A stretch of 38,850 nucleotides of DNA from an uncultured Paenalcaligenes sp. (GTDB taxonomy: Bacteria; Pseudomonadota; Gammaproteobacteria; Burkholderiales; Burkholderiaceae_B): the NCBI GenBank assembly GCA_947632305.1, contig CANROS010000008.1, positions 1 to 38,850 of the forward strand, in the 5' to 3' direction. Both the position numbers and the translations under genes were made by a program. This document shows positions 7,916-18,536 of this stretch, piece by piece (the first letter of the stretch is position 1; every line of letters begins with the position of its first letter). The notes below the pieces were generated by a model. It saw nothing but the letters and a program-made list of their open reading frames with translations. It was not told the DNA's origin and did not search any database.

Positions 7916-10900
7916 TGCGCCACCTCCGTTGATTGTTGTGCTGGCTGCTCTAACCAGTCGACCTTATTCATTTTCCGCACAATGACAAATTCGTCACGGT
8001 TGGAACCTACGGTGCCATAGTAATTAAAGCTATACGATAACTGGGCATAACCACCAATCATATGAGTGGGCTTTAATACCGTTCGAGTCACAGAGTTATG
8101 AATGCCACCTCGCAACCCTGTCACTTGACTACCTGGTGTGTTCACTATTTTCTCTTGGGCATGATACATAAACATAGAGCCGTCTTTGATGCGCTGGCTC
8201 ACGACCACTCGTGCTGAAATCGCCCCGTTAATATTGAAGACCTCGACCCAATCGTTATCTTGGATCCCAACACTTTTGGCATCATTTTCAGAGATCCACA
8301 CCACCGTACCGCCCCTATTCAATGTCAGCATTAACAAGTTGTCAGAATAGGTAGAATGAATGCCCCACTTTTGGTGAGGGGTTAAAAAGTTCAACACTAA
8401 ATGCGGTTCGTCAGTGTCTAAAGAGCGAGTCGCTTCGTGACCCACTGTTTTCAGGTCCACGGGAGGACGCCAAGTGACTAAGGATTCGCCAAAAATACGC
8501 ATCCACTCGTGGTCTTGATAGAGCTGCTGGCGTCCTGAAACGGTACGCCACGGAATCATCTCGTGTACGTTAATCCAACCCGCGTTATAACAAACCGTCT
8601 CACTTTCTATGCCCGACCAAGTGGGTGAGGTAATGATCTTACGAGGCTGGGCCGCAATATCGCGAAAACGGATTTTCTCGTCTTCTTTAACCGCAGCCAA
8701 ATGGTGATGCTCTCGCCCTGTGGTTTTTTCTAGTGACTTCCAGGCTTTAACCGCTACCTCGCCATTGGTTTCTGGAGCAAGCATCAAAACGACTTCAGCA
8801 GCATCAATGGCCGTATCAATACGTGCTAGACCCTGCGTAACCCCTTCTTCGCGTACCGTCCCATTAAGCGCTTTGAGATGCTCCACCTCGTCTTTAGTAT
8901 CCCAACTGATACCTTTACCGCCATTCCCTATTTTTTCCATTAAGGGACCTAAAGCGGTAAAGCGTTTGTATACGTTAGGGTAGTCGCGCTCTATCGCTAT
9001 ATAAGAAGGTGCCGTTTTGCCTGGGATCAGATCACACTCGCCTCGTTTCCAATCCTGGACCTGGCTTTGTGCCAGCTCTCCTGGCGAATCATGCTGCATA
9101 GGCAATTGGACCACGTCCGTTTCTACGCCTAACTCTCCGGGTGCTAAGGCAGAAAACTGACGAGCGATTTCCTTAAAAATCTCCCAATCCGACTTAGACT
9201 CGTAAGCCGGATCCACCGCTGCCTGTAGCGGGTGAATAAACGGATGCATATCAGAGGTATTTAAATCATCTTTTTCATACCAACTGGCAGTAGGCAACAC
9301 AATATCTGAATACACGGCAGTGGTGGACATGCGGAAATCAATGGTCACTAGTAGATCTAGCTTGCCCTCTGGGGCCTCTTCGTGCCACACCACCTCTTGG
9401 GGCTTCTGATCGGAGCTACCTAAGTCTTTGCCCTGTATGCCATGATCCGTACCTAAAAGATGCTTCAAAAAGTACTCATGTCCTTTACCCGAAGACCCCA
9501 ACAAGTTGGAACGCCAGATAAAGAGGTTACGCGGCCAGTTCTCTGGGGCATCCGGGTCTTCACAAGACATTTGCAGCTCGCCAGACTTCAACTGTTGCGC
9601 CACATAGTCTTGCACATCGATGCCTGCAGCCTTAGCAGCACGTGCGACCTGTAGAGGGTTGGTTTTTAACTGAGGAGCCGAAGGCAACCACCCCATACGT
9701 TCAGCACGCACGTTGTAATCGATTAAGCTGAGCTTATCCCAGTCACCGGCTGGTGCTGTAGGTGAAAGAATTTCTTTGCTGGTTAGCGTTTCATAGCGCC
9801 ACTGATCCGTGTGGGCATACCACGCCGAAGTCGAGTTCATATGACGCGGAGGACGATTCCAGTCCAGAGCAAAAGCCAAGGCCGTCCAACCGGTTTGAGG
9901 ACGAAGTTTTTCTTGGCCCACATAGTGCGACCATCCCCCGCCAGACTGCCCTACACAACCACACATCACCAAGAGATTAATCACAGCGCGATAGGTCATA
10001 TCCATGTGATACCAGTGATTGACCCCGGCACCAATAATCACCATGGATCGCCCTTGAGTCTTGGCTGCATTTTCAGCGAAGTCTCGAGCGACTTGGATAA
10101 TTTTGTCACGCCGTACGCCTGTGATCCCTTCGGCCCAAGCAGGAGTAAACGGCACATCCGCGTTGTAATCGGTGGTGACGTGCTCGCCACCTAAACCACG
10201 ATCTAAGCTATAGTTAGCGCACATCAGGTCAAAGACAGTCGTCACCAACGCCTCGGAACCATCAGCCAAACGAATGCGCTTTGTTGGCACATGGCGGGTA
10301 AGGATCTCACCACGCTGATCCACCACAAAACCATTCGTCGCCTGCCCACCAAAATAAGGGAAATCCACGGCGGCTATTTCTTTATCAGCGTCCTCAATTA
10401 AGCTGAGCTTTAGGCTAATGTTTTTTTCACCGGCTTTTTGTTCTAGATTCCACTTGCCCTGCTCTCCCCATCTAAAACCAATTGAGCCATTCGGCACCAC
10501 GATTTCACCGCTGGCTTCATCAATCCCTACGGTTTTCCAATCGGGATTATTGCTTTCACCCAAGGCATTATCAAAATCAGCCGCCCGTAGCTGACGGCCA
10601 GGAATCCAGCGATCACCCTTTTTTTCCAACTGAACCAATAAGGGCATGTCACTGTATTGGGAGCAGTACTCTTTGAAATACGGCGTTTGCTGCGCTAGAT
10701 GGTATTCGCGCAACACCACATGACCAAACGCCATGCCCAAAGCCGCATCCGTGCCCTGCTTGGGATTAAGCCAAATATCGCTAAATTTGGCCGCCTCAGA
10801 ATAATCAGGACAAATGACTGCACTTTTCGTGCCCTTGTAACGAACTTCGGTATAAAAATGAGCATCTGGGGTACGTGTTTGCGGCACATTAGAGCCCCAC

Positions 10901-11655
10901 AATAATAAATAGCCTGCGTTGTACCAGTCAGCGGACTCAGGCACATCGGTTTGCTCGCCCCACGTCTGCGGACTGGCAGGTGGCAAATCACAGTACCAAT
11001 CATAAAACGACATACAGGTGCCGCCGATTAAAGACAAGTAACGCGTGCCGGCAGCATACGAAATCATCGACATCGCAGGAATAGGAGAAAATCCAAAAAT
11101 ACGATCGGGGCCATATTTAGTCGTCGTGTAAATATTGGAAGCCGCTACGATCTCTGTGACCTCATCCCAACTCGCGCGCACAAAGCCACCTTTACCACGA
11201 ATGCGTGTGTAGCTGTCTCGGGCGGCGGGGTCATCTTGGATTGCTTGCCATGCCTGCACCGCCCCCATGGTTTTACGTTTTTCTCGCCACAAGCGCATGA
11301 GGCGGCCACGAACCAACGGTGTTTTGACCCGATTAGCACTGTACAAATACCAACTATATGAGGCCCCTCGCGCACAACCTCGCGGCTCGTGATCCGGTAA
11401 ATCTGGGCGAGTACGGGGGTAATCTGTTTGTTGCGTTTCCCACGTCACAATGCCGGATTTGACGTAAATTTTCCAAGAGCAAGACCCTGTACAGTTCACC
11501 CCGTGTGTAGAGCGCACAATCTTGTCGTGCTGCCAACGGCCTCGATACACATCCTCCCAGTCGCGACTTTCTGTGGTGGTTTGCCCATAACCATCAGCAA
11601 AAGTATCTTTACGCGATGACTTAAAAAAATTCAAACGATCTAATAAATGACTCAT
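7912..11655 (-). CDS. narG: Respiratory nitrate reductase alpha subunit (Mo-bisMGD catalytic)
   Basis: Catalytic subunit of 1247 residues, the normal NarG length. The FS0 cluster ligands are H51, C55, C59 and C94, including the characteristic histidine. The molybdenum ligand Asp is D223 in WYCDLPPASPQTWGEQTD. The N-terminus (MSHLLDRLNFFKSSRKDTF) is the NarG-type leader remnant bound by NarJ and lacks a twin-arginine export signal, so the enzyme faces the cytoplasm. It reduces nitrate to nitrite using bis-molybdopterin guanine dinucleotide. It starts 43 bp after the narK stop. A small hairpin lies in that gap, and only a weak AGG ribosome site precedes the ATG. Confidence 0.98.
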   Translation of the reverse strand: MSHLLDRLNFFKSSRKDTFADGYGQTTTESRDWEDVYRGRWQHDKIVRSTHGVNCTGSCSWKIYVKSGIVTWETQQTDYPRTRPDLPDHEPRGCARGASYSWYLYSANRVKTPLVRGRLMRLWREKRKTMGAVQAWQAIQDDPAARDSYTRIRGKGGFVRASWDEVTEIVAASNIYTTTKYGPDRIFGFSPIPAMSMISYAAGTRYLSLIGGTCMSFYDWYCDLPPASPQTWGEQTDVPESADWYNAGYLLLWGSNVPQTRTPDAHFYTEVRYKGTKSAVICPDYSEAAKFSDIWLNPKQGTDAALGMAFGHVVLREYHLAQQTPYFKEYCSQYSDMPLLVQLEKKGDRWIPGRQLRAADFDNALGESNNPDWKTVGIDEASGEIVVPNGSIGFRWGEQGKWNLEQKAGEKNISLKLSLIEDADKEIAAVDFPYFGGQATNGFVVDQRGEILTRHVPTKRIRLADGSEALVTTVFDLMCANYSLDRGLGGEHVTTDYNADVPFTPAWAEGITGVRRDKIIQVARDFAENAAKTQGRSMVIIGAGVNHWYHMDMTYRAVINLLVMCGCVGQSGGGWSHYVGQEKLRPQTGWTALAFALDWNRPPRHMNSTSAWYAHTDQWRYETLTSKEILSPTAPAGDWDKLSLIDYNVRAERMGWLPSAPQLKTNPLQVARAAKAAGIDVQDYVAQQLKSGELQMSCEDPDAPENWPRNLFIWRSNLLGSSGKGHEYFLKHLLGTDHGIQGKDLGSSDQKPQEVVWHEEAPEGKLDLLVTIDFRMSTTAVYSDIVLPTASWYEKDDLNTSDMHPFIHPLQAAVDPAYESKSDWEIFKEIARQFSALAPGELGVETDVVQLPMQHDSPGELAQSQVQDWKRGECDLIPGKTAPSYIAIERDYPNVYKRFTALGPLMEKIGNGGKGISWDTKDEVEHLKALNGTVREEGVTQGLARIDTAIDAAEVVLMLAPETNGEVAVKAWKSLEKTTGREHHHLAAVKEDEKIRFRDIAAQPRKIITSPTWSGIESETVCYNAGWINVHEMIPWRTVSGRQQLYQDHEWMRIFGESLVTWRPPVDLKTVGHEATRSLDTDEPHLVLNFLTPHQKWGIHSTYSDNLLMLTLNRGGTVVWISENDAKSVGIQDNDWVEVFNINGAISARVVVSQRIKDGSMFMYHAQEKIVNTPGSQVTGLRGGIHNSVTRTVLKPTHMIGGYAQLSYSFNYYGTVGSNRDEFVIVRKMNKVDWLEQPAQQSTEVAQ

Positions 11656-11673
11656 AGCATTTGACGACCTGTC

Positions 11674-11686
11674 TGGGCAAAGCCCA
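11674..11686 (-). other. Small hairpin in the narK-narG gap
   Basis: TGGGC and GCCCA form a 5-bp GC-rich stem with a 3-nt loop in the 43-bp space between narK and narG. There is no U-tract, so it is unlikely to terminate transcription. It could mark an mRNA processing or stability boundary; that is inference. Confidence 0.35.
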
Positions 11687-11698
11687 AACGGTCTCCTC

Positions 11699-14392
11699 CT
11701 ATCTCTGATTAGTTGCAGTCACGGGTAACAAACCGCCTCGACGAGTATAAAAAAACCACGTAATAAATAAACAAATCACATAAAAAACTAAGAACATCCA
11801 TAAGGCGGTCAAAGGCCCCCCCGTAGCACTGATAGATGAGCCATACGCTTTGGGAATAAAGAAACCACCGTAGCCCCCTATAGCGCTGGTGAAAGCCACA
11901 ATGGCGGCGGTCTCACGCTCTGTTTGGCGCTGGCGCTCTGTTGCTGTGCTGTTAGGAAATAGACGCGTTATTTCCTTAGTCATGATGTTGGGAATCATCT
12001 GGAAGGTGGAAGAGTTACCAATTCCCGTAAAGAAAAACAGGCTCATGAACGCGGCAAAGAACATGACAAAAGAGGTTTGCTCTAGGGACCAAATTACTGC
12101 TAGCAACGATAAAATCATGCCAACAAAGACCCAAAACGTGACTCTTCCCCCGCCAAGTCGATCCGCCAACCACCCGCTACCAGCGCGGCTCAAAGCGCCA
12201 ACCAAAGGCCCCAAAAACACAAACTTAATAATGTCTACCTCTGGGAATACCAAACTGGAAAGCAACGGAAAACCCGCCGAGTAGCCAATAAAACTGCCAA
12301 AAGTCCCTACATACAACACACACATAATCCAATTGTGCTTGCGTTTGAAAATAACGGCTTGTTCTTGAAAACTGGCTTTGGCATCGGCAATATCATTCAT
12401 GCCAAACCAAGCTGCGGCAGTAGAAGCAAGAATTAACGGCACCCACACAAAACCCGCATTTTGCATCCAAACCTGCTGCCCATCCGATAATTGTTGCGGT
12501 GCTCCGCCTAAGGCGCCAAACACACCCACTGTAATGGCTAAAGGCACGAGAAACTGCATTAGGGATACACCCAAATTACCTAGGCCGGCATTCAGGCCCA
12601 TGGCATTCCCTTTTTCTGCTCGTGGGAAGAAAAAACTGATATTAGCCATGGAAGAAGCAAAGTTTGCTCCGCCTAAACCACACAACAAAGCCAACACCAC
12701 AAAAATCAGATAAGGAGTTGTGGGGTCTTGGACTGCGTAACCTATACCTACGGCAGGGATTAACAAAGACGCCGTTGATAGCGTTGTCCAGAGTCGGCCC
12801 CCAAAAATGGGAACCATAAAACTATAGAAAATACGCAACGTCGCCCCAGATAAGGCAGGTAAGGCGGCTAGCCAAAAAAGCTGGTCTTGACTGAAGGAAA
12901 AACCGATCGCGGCCAGCTGTGAAATAACAACTGACCACACCATCCACACCGCAAAAGCTAACAGCAAAGCTGGAATGGAAATCCATAAGTTACGCTTTGC
13001 AATCCGTCGTCCTGTTTGCTCCCAAAAAACAGGATCCTCTGGGTTCCATTCCTCGAGGACTTTGGGAGCAGGCATACGCTCAGGATCATGCAAATCTTGT
13101 AGCTCAGGAAAACTCGGCAAACGATCTAACTGGGCGCCTTGGGCTTGTCGTTCCATCTGGCGGATAGAAAAATGCATCCACACCAAAGAAACCAACGCAA
13201 TCAAAAACAACAGCATGAAGGCTACGGTCCAAAGACCCGTTAAATCTAGCATCACACCAAATACGATGGGCAGCACAAAGCCCCCTAGGCCCCCTATCAT
13301 GCCCACTAGGCCACCAACAGAACCCACATGGTTAGGGTAATACACAGGAATATGACGAAATACTGCAGCTTTGCCTAAGCTCATAAAAAAGCCTAAAGCA
13401 AAGAGAGTAATCACAAACACCCCTAGACTCATGCGGGTAGAGAACTCGATGGGCCCGTCTTTACCGTGAATAATGTAATCCGTTGGCGGATACGACAACA
13501 TGAACAACAAAAACAAAGAAAAGCCAAAGGTCCAGTACATGACCTTGCGGGCGCCAAAACGATCAGACAGCACCCCACCGTAGGCTCGAAAAACACTAGC
13601 AGCAATACCAAAAGAGGCTGCTGCCAAACCCGCTATACGAATATCAACGCCGTAGACCTGAACCAAGTAGTAAGGTAGCCAAAGCACCAACGCCACAAAG
13701 CCACCAAACACAAACAAGTAATACAAAGAAAACCGCCAGGCTTGTAGGTTTTTTAAAGGCGCAAACTGTTCAGCTAAAGAAGGTGGTTTTATGCCTTGGT
13801 CACGACGCCGTTTAAAATCAGGGTCGTCTTGGGCAAATAGATAAAACAACACGCCCACACTAATCAAAACCACAGCCCAGATCGTAGCGACGGCGTGCCA
13901 GCCCCAAGCAACCAAAGCTAAAGGCGCCACAAAAGACGTCAAGGCTGAACCCACATTCCCCATGCCAAATATCCCTAACACCGTGCCCTGCTTTTCGGCG
14001 GGATACCATTTAGAAACATAGGTCACACCAATAATAAAAGAGCCCCCGGCCAAACCTACTCCGAGGGCTGCTAATAGAAAGGCGCTATACGTGGTGGCTG
14101 AAGTCAAAAGATACGTCGCCAAACCAGCCAAGATCATTTGTAAGGAAAACACCAAACGCCCACCATAACGTTCAGTCCATACCCCTAAAATTAATCTAAC
14201 CAAAGAACCTGAAAGAACAGGTGTAGCGATTAATAATCCGTATTGGGCCTCGGACAGCTGGAGACTGTCTTTAATAGGAAGGCCAATAATTGAAAATAAG
14301 GTCCATACAGAGAAACAAAGCGTAAATGCTATGGTACTAAACCATAACGCTTTATTTTGCTGCAGAGTGCTTTGTGCCGTTTGACTACTCAT
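11699..14392 (-). CDS. narK: Fused NarK1-NarK2 nitrate/nitrite transporter
   Basis: Single-chain double MFS transporter of about 897 residues, twice the usual length. The first half (to about 410) has NarK1-type motifs GLAGGSF and GIFGMGNVGSALTSF (about 140-154). The second half (from about 466) has the NarK2/nitrate-porter motif GLNAGLGNLG (about 598-607) and a putative nitrate-binding Arg in GATLRIFYSF. A hydrophilic linker of about 55 residues joins them, so about 24 transmembrane helices are expected. Known fusions in Paracoccus combine nitrate/proton symport with nitrate/nitrite antiport. I start it at the ATG at 14392, which has GGGG 6 nt upstream, instead of an in-frame start 48 nt earlier. 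It is the first gene of the nar operon. Confidence 0.95.
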   Translation of the reverse strand: MSSQTAQSTLQQNKALWFSTIAFTLCFSVWTLFSIIGLPIKDSLQLSEAQYGLLIATPVLSGSLVRLILGVWTERYGGRLVFSLQMILAGLATYLLTSATTYSAFLLAALGVGLAGGSFIIGVTYVSKWYPAEKQGTVLGIFGMGNVGSALTSFVAPLALVAWGWHAVATIWAVVLISVGVLFYLFAQDDPDFKRRRDQGIKPPSLAEQFAPLKNLQAWRFSLYYLFVFGGFVALVLWLPYYLVQVYGVDIRIAGLAAASFGIAASVFRAYGGVLSDRFGARKVMYWTFGFSLFLLFMLSYPPTDYIIHGKDGPIEFSTRMSLGVFVITLFALGFFMSLGKAAVFRHIPVYYPNHVGSVGGLVGMIGGLGGFVLPIVFGVMLDLTGLWTVAFMLLFLIALVSLVWMHFSIRQMERQAQGAQLDRLPSFPELQDLHDPERMPAPKVLEEWNPEDPVFWEQTGRRIAKRNLWISIPALLLAFAVWMVWSVVISQLAAIGFSFSQDQLFWLAALPALSGATLRIFYSFMVPIFGGRLWTTLSTASLLIPAVGIGYAVQDPTTPYLIFVVLALLCGLGGANFASSMANISFFFPRAEKGNAMGLNAGLGNLGVSLMQFLVPLAITVGVFGALGGAPQQLSDGQQVWMQNAGFVWVPLILASTAAAWFGMNDIADAKASFQEQAVIFKRKHNWIMCVLYVGTFGSFIGYSAGFPLLSSLVFPEVDIIKFVFLGPLVGALSRAGSGWLADRLGGGRVTFWVFVGMILSLLAVIWSLEQTSFVMFFAAFMSLFFFTGIGNSSTFQMIPNIMTKEITRLFPNSTATERQRQTERETAAIVAFTSAIGGYGGFFIPKAYGSSISATGGPLTALWMFLVFYVICLFITWFFYTRRGGLLPVTATNQR

Positions 14393-14742
14393 TGTTCCCC
14401 CTAGTCTTAGCGTTGAGCTTAGGATCAGACTACCTAACAACTGAGAAAAGCCACATGAGAAATATCAAAAGATGCCCTTAACCTGCAAGGTATTGCAGAA
14501 ACAAGCGAAATAACGGGCTATTTTATTTTCTCTGGAGCTCCAAACCTGCTACTGCTACCTCTACCATCTATTTCTATCTATTCGTTACCTTTTTTACTAT
14601 GACAGGATTACATGAATCATCTATTAAGATTAACCACTAATTTCTTAACTTTAGTTGCTGGGTCGGCCCATAAGGGGTTTTTCTCTAAAGGGTAAGACAA
14701 AATGTTAAGCTCATTCTTATTTTTCTATTCTGGGAGCCTCCG
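14393..14742. other. 350-bp intergenic region between nar operon and thioesterase
   Basis: Divergent control region with no gene that I can support. It holds the FNR-like box (14455-14468), a perfect 10-bp palindrome TGGAGCTCCA (14533-14542), one exact match to the NarL heptamer pattern TACYYMT (TACCTCT near 14556), and a TGGG/CCCA hairpin near 14659-14670. A single heptamer is expected by chance at this length, so nitrate-responsive control is only suggested. I found no convincing -35/-10 pair for the thioesterase. Confidence 0.5.
14455..14468 (-). promoter_or_regulatory. Candidate FNR/ANR site for the nar operon
   Basis: Read on the minus strand the site is TTGAT-ATTT-CTCAT, which matches TTGAT-N4-ATCAA at 8 of 10 positions. 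Its centre is about 69 bp upstream of the narK ATG. If it acts at -41.5, transcription would start near 14420 and a weak -10 (TAGTCT, 14427-14432) fits that geometry. Anaerobic activation of nar by FNR-type regulators is well established, but this match is imperfect. Confidence 0.45.
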
Positions 14743-15234
14743 TTGATTGACTTACCTACTCACCAACTCACCATGAGTCTGCTTATGACTCCAGATACGG
14801 CTAATTTTTCTGGCAATGTACACGGTGGAACCATTCTAAAACTGCTTGATCAGGTCGCCTACGCGTGTGCCAGTCGTTATGCTAATCGTTACGTCGTCAC
14901 GCTAAGCGTCGATCAAGTCACGTTCAAGCAACCTATTCATGTAGGCGAGCTGGTCACTTTTTTAGCTAGTGTGAACTACACCGGAAAAACCTCAATGGAA
15001 ATAGGGGTAAAAGTCATAGCAGAAGACATTCGCAATCGTGTGGTACGGCACGTCAACAGCTGTTTTTTCACGATGGTAGCGGTAGATGACGTAGATAAAA
15101 AACCCGTTCCGGTTCCCCCGTTAACCCCTAACACTGAAGATGAGAAAAGACGCTATATGGCTGCACAAATTCGACGCCAGCTACGCCAAGAAATTGAACA
15201 GCGTCAAAAAGAACTAACCAGTAGCTCTTTTTAA
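14743..15234 (+). CDS. Hotdog-fold acyl-CoA thioesterase (YciA-like)
   Basis: Acyl-CoA hydrolase of 163 residues. The hotdog signature is GNVHGGTILKLLDQVAYACA, with HGG at 27-29 and the acidic D36 on the central helix, as in YciA/BACH-type thioesterases that hydrolyse acyl-CoA to free CoA and fatty acid. The last 40 residues are a charged helix beyond the core. The start is a TTG with GGGAG 6 nt upstream; the next in-frame ATG is 10 codons later and would cut the first strand, so TTG is preferred. It is cytoplasmic and stands alone, divergent from the nar operon. Substrate chain length is not shown by the sequence. Confidence 0.88.
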   Translation: MIDLPTHQLTMSLLMTPDTANFSGNVHGGTILKLLDQVAYACASRYANRYVVTLSVDQVTFKQPIHVGELVTFLASVNYTGKTSMEIGVKVIAEDIRNRVVRHVNSCFFTMVAVDDVDKKPVPVPPLTPNTEDEKRRYMAAQIRRQLRQEIEQRQKELTSSSF

Positions 15235-15273
15235 TCTGCTCTCTGTTAGGGATAACGTTTAAACAACAAGCCC

Positions 15274-15302
15274 TTGCCAAGTCACGTTAACGCTTTTATA
15301 TT
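15274..15302 (+). promoter_or_regulatory. Sigma-70-like promoter of the small membrane protein gene
   Basis: TTGCCA (15274-15279), a 17-bp spacer and TATATT (15297-15302) each match consensus at 5 of 6 positions. Transcription would start near 15309, giving a leader of about 60 nt before the ATG at 15370. This also argues against any start codon inside this element. Confidence 0.65.
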
Positions 15303-15309
15303 GAAATTA

Positions 15310-15329
15310 GACATGGTTTATCCCATGTC
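15310..15329 (+). other. Stem-loop at the predicted mRNA 5' end
   Basis: GACATGG (15310-15316) and CCATGTC (15323-15329) pair perfectly around a 6-nt loop. The stem begins at the transcription start predicted from the promoter, so the mRNA would begin with this hairpin. It may protect the 5' end or, as DNA, act as an operator. Confidence 0.55.
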
Positions 15330-15369
15330 ACCATGCATGTTCACAGGCTTTCTTCTAAGGAGTCTTATT

Positions 15370-15735
15370 ATGCATATGCAATCGTTACAATGGTTTTACG
15401 ACTTACAGGCCTCTAGCCCAGCAGGTGTGTGGGAATATTTGCGGTTTGCATTCTCTCTGCCTGGCAATCTCTTTGTTGAGCTAATCGGCCTTTTCCCTAC
15501 GCTAGCTAATTTGTTAGGTATCGCCGCCTCCCCAGAAACGGGTTACGCCAGTTTCAACGGTGTGATTTCAAAAATCGTTTCTTGTGCAGTCTGGCTATTT
15601 TTTCTTATTCAAATCCTTAACCTCACAAGCAGGCCTAAACGCCCCCGCGTGTATCTGGACGAGGACAGCAAAACTCAACCTCTGATGCTTCCTATGCCCA
15701 AAGACTATCCGGTGCTTAGACGACATTCTCACTAG
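15370..15735 (+). CDS. Small membrane protein of unknown function
   Basis: I do not recognise this 121-residue protein. It has two hydrophobic stretches: a longer one at about residues 28-58 (LPGNLFVELIGLFPTLANLL) and a second at about 70-90 (KIVSCAVWLFFLIQIL), followed by a basic and proline-rich cytoplasmic-type tail. No signal peptidase site, cysteine motif or catalytic pattern is evident. The ATG is preceded by AAGGAG with 8-nt spacing. The frame stays open further upstream, but that would place the start inside the promoter's -35. It has its own promoter, a 5' hairpin and a strong terminator, so it appears to be a single-gene transcription unit. Confidence 0.65.
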   Translation: MHMQSLQWFYDLQASSPAGVWEYLRFAFSLPGNLFVELIGLFPTLANLLGIAASPETGYASFNGVISKIVSCAVWLFFLIQILNLTSRPKRPRVYLDEDSKTQPLMLPMPKDYPVLRRHSH

Positions 15736-15749
15736 GTCTCAGACCATAA

Positions 15750-15777
15750 AAAAAGCTGGCTCATAAGCCAGCTTTTT
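15750..15777. terminator. Bidirectional intrinsic terminator
   Basis: AAAAAGCTGGCT and AGCCAGCTTTTT form a 12-bp stem with loop CATA, with A/T tracts on both sides. It serves the small membrane protein gene on the plus strand and serS on the minus strand. Confidence 0.93.
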
Positions 15778-15794
15778 AATGCCTACCACATCAC

Positions 15795-17174
<1,380 letters not shown>

Positions 17175-17201
17175 TTAGACGCAAGAATTAAGCCATGGCT
17201 A

Positions 17202-18527
17202 TTATTTTTTGCGTTTAGCCTGACGGTCTAAGTCAGCTAAGAATCTCAGTTTTTCGGCTATTTTTTGCTCTAAGCCGCGGTCAGTGGGCACATAAAAACG
17301 CGGCTTTAAACCATCAGGAAAATAACTTTCCCCAGCGGCATAAGCATGAGGCTCGTCATGAGCATACCTATAGGCTTTGCCATGCCCAAGCTGCTTCATT
17401 AATTTAGTGGGCGCATTACGCAAATGCACAGGCACAGGAGCACTACCTTGTTCGGCCGCAAAACGGCGCGCTTGGTTATACGCCATATAACCCGCATTGC
17501 TTTTAGGGGCTATAGCCAAATAAATCAAGGCTTGTCCCAAAGCCAATTCACCCTCGGGTGAGCCTAAACGCTCATAGGTGGCAGCGGCATCATTGGTAAT
17601 TTGCATCGCTCGGGGATCCGCCAAACCGATGTCTTCCCATGCCATACGCACGATGCGTCGCGACAAATATGAGGCATCAGCCCCACCATCCAGCATCCGA
17701 CTAAACCAATACAACGCCGCATCAGGATCCGAGCCACGCACTGATTTATGCAAAGCGCTTATTTGGTCATAAAACGCATCGCCCCCTTTATCAAAGCGGC
17801 GTAAATTATGCGATAAAGACTGTTCTAAATACGCTTGATCTACTTGCTCTACGGCAGCGGCTTGAGCGGATTCGGCCACAACCTCTACGGCGTTAATCAC
17901 CCTACGCGCATCGCCATCAGCCCAAGCGGCAAGCTGCTGCTGCGCCTCAAGGCTAAAACTCAAAGTGATATTGGCGTCTGCCACAAAGCGAGCAATGGCT
18001 TTTTCTACCAAGACCAATAACTCGTCTAGGCTAAGAGGCTGTAAAACGTAGACGCGCGCGCGCGACAACAAGGCCGAGTTCACCTCAAAAGAAGGATTTT
18101 CTGTGGTGGCACCAATAAAGGTAAACAAACCGCTTTCTACATAAGGTAAAAAAGCGTCTTGCTGTGCTTTGTTAAAGCGGTGTACTTCATCCACAAACAA
18201 AATGGTTCTACGCCCTTGGCCCTGTGCCACCTGCGCTTTGACCACCGCCTCACGAATGTCCTTGACCCCACCAAGCACAGCAGAAATAGCAATAAACTGC
18301 GCATCAAAACCCTGCGCCATCATCCGTGCTAACGTGGTTTTTCCTACCCCTGGCGGCCCCCAAAAAATCATGGAATGAGGCCGGCCAGACTGAAATGCCA
18401 CTCGTAAGGGCTTGCCTTCCCCTACCAAATCCGTTTGGCCCACCACCTCATCCAAGCTGAGCGGCCGAAGGCGCTCAGCTAAGGGCGCATAAGGCACAGC
18501 GCTTGCACTAAATAAATCATCTGCCAT
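17202..18527 (-). CDS. rarA: Replication-associated recombination protein RarA (MgsA)
   Basis: AAA+ ATPase of 441 residues related to clamp-loader subunits. It shows Walker A GPPGVGKTT (57-65), Walker B ILFVDEVH (109-116), sensor 1 GATTENPSF (139-147) and an arginine finger SRAR (155-158). The C-terminal tetramerisation part includes the DGGADASYLSRRIVRMAWEDIGLADP segment typical of RarA/WRNIP1. It acts at stalled replication forks. It sits 9 bp after lolA and upstream of serS in the widely conserved lolA-rarA-serS block. Confidence 0.97.
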   Translation of the reverse strand: MADDLFSASAVPYAPLAERLRPLSLDEVVGQTDLVGEGKPLRVAFQSGRPHSMIFWGPPGVGKTTLARMMAQGFDAQFIAISAVLGGVKDIREAVVKAQVAQGQGRRTILFVDEVHRFNKAQQDAFLPYVESGLFTFIGATTENPSFEVNSALLSRARVYVLQPLSLDELLVLVEKAIARFVADANITLSFSLEAQQQLAAWADGDARRVINAVEVVAESAQAAAVEQVDQAYLEQSLSHNLRRFDKGGDAFYDQISALHKSVRGSDPDAALYWFSRMLDGGADASYLSRRIVRMAWEDIGLADPRAMQITNDAAATYERLGSPEGELALGQALIYLAIAPKSNAGYMAYNQARRFAAEQGSAPVPVHLRNAPTKLMKQLGHGKAYRYAHDEPHAYAAGESYFPDGLKPRFYVPTDRGLEQKIAEKLRFLADLDRQAKRKK

Positions 18528-18536
18528 GGTGAATGC

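Noticed and set aside
9811-10194. 127-residue plus-strand open frame inside narG
   Set aside because: It is antisense to a fully conserved narG region, with no ribosome binding site and no recognisable protein features.
11889-13340. Three plus-strand open frames of 111-131 residues inside narK
   Set aside because: They are antisense shadows of the transmembrane-rich narK gene; their composition mirrors it and there are no start signals.
15274-15369. Earlier start for the small membrane protein gene
   Set aside because: The upstream TTG overlaps the -35 of a good promoter, while the ATG at 15370 has AAGGAG at proper spacing.
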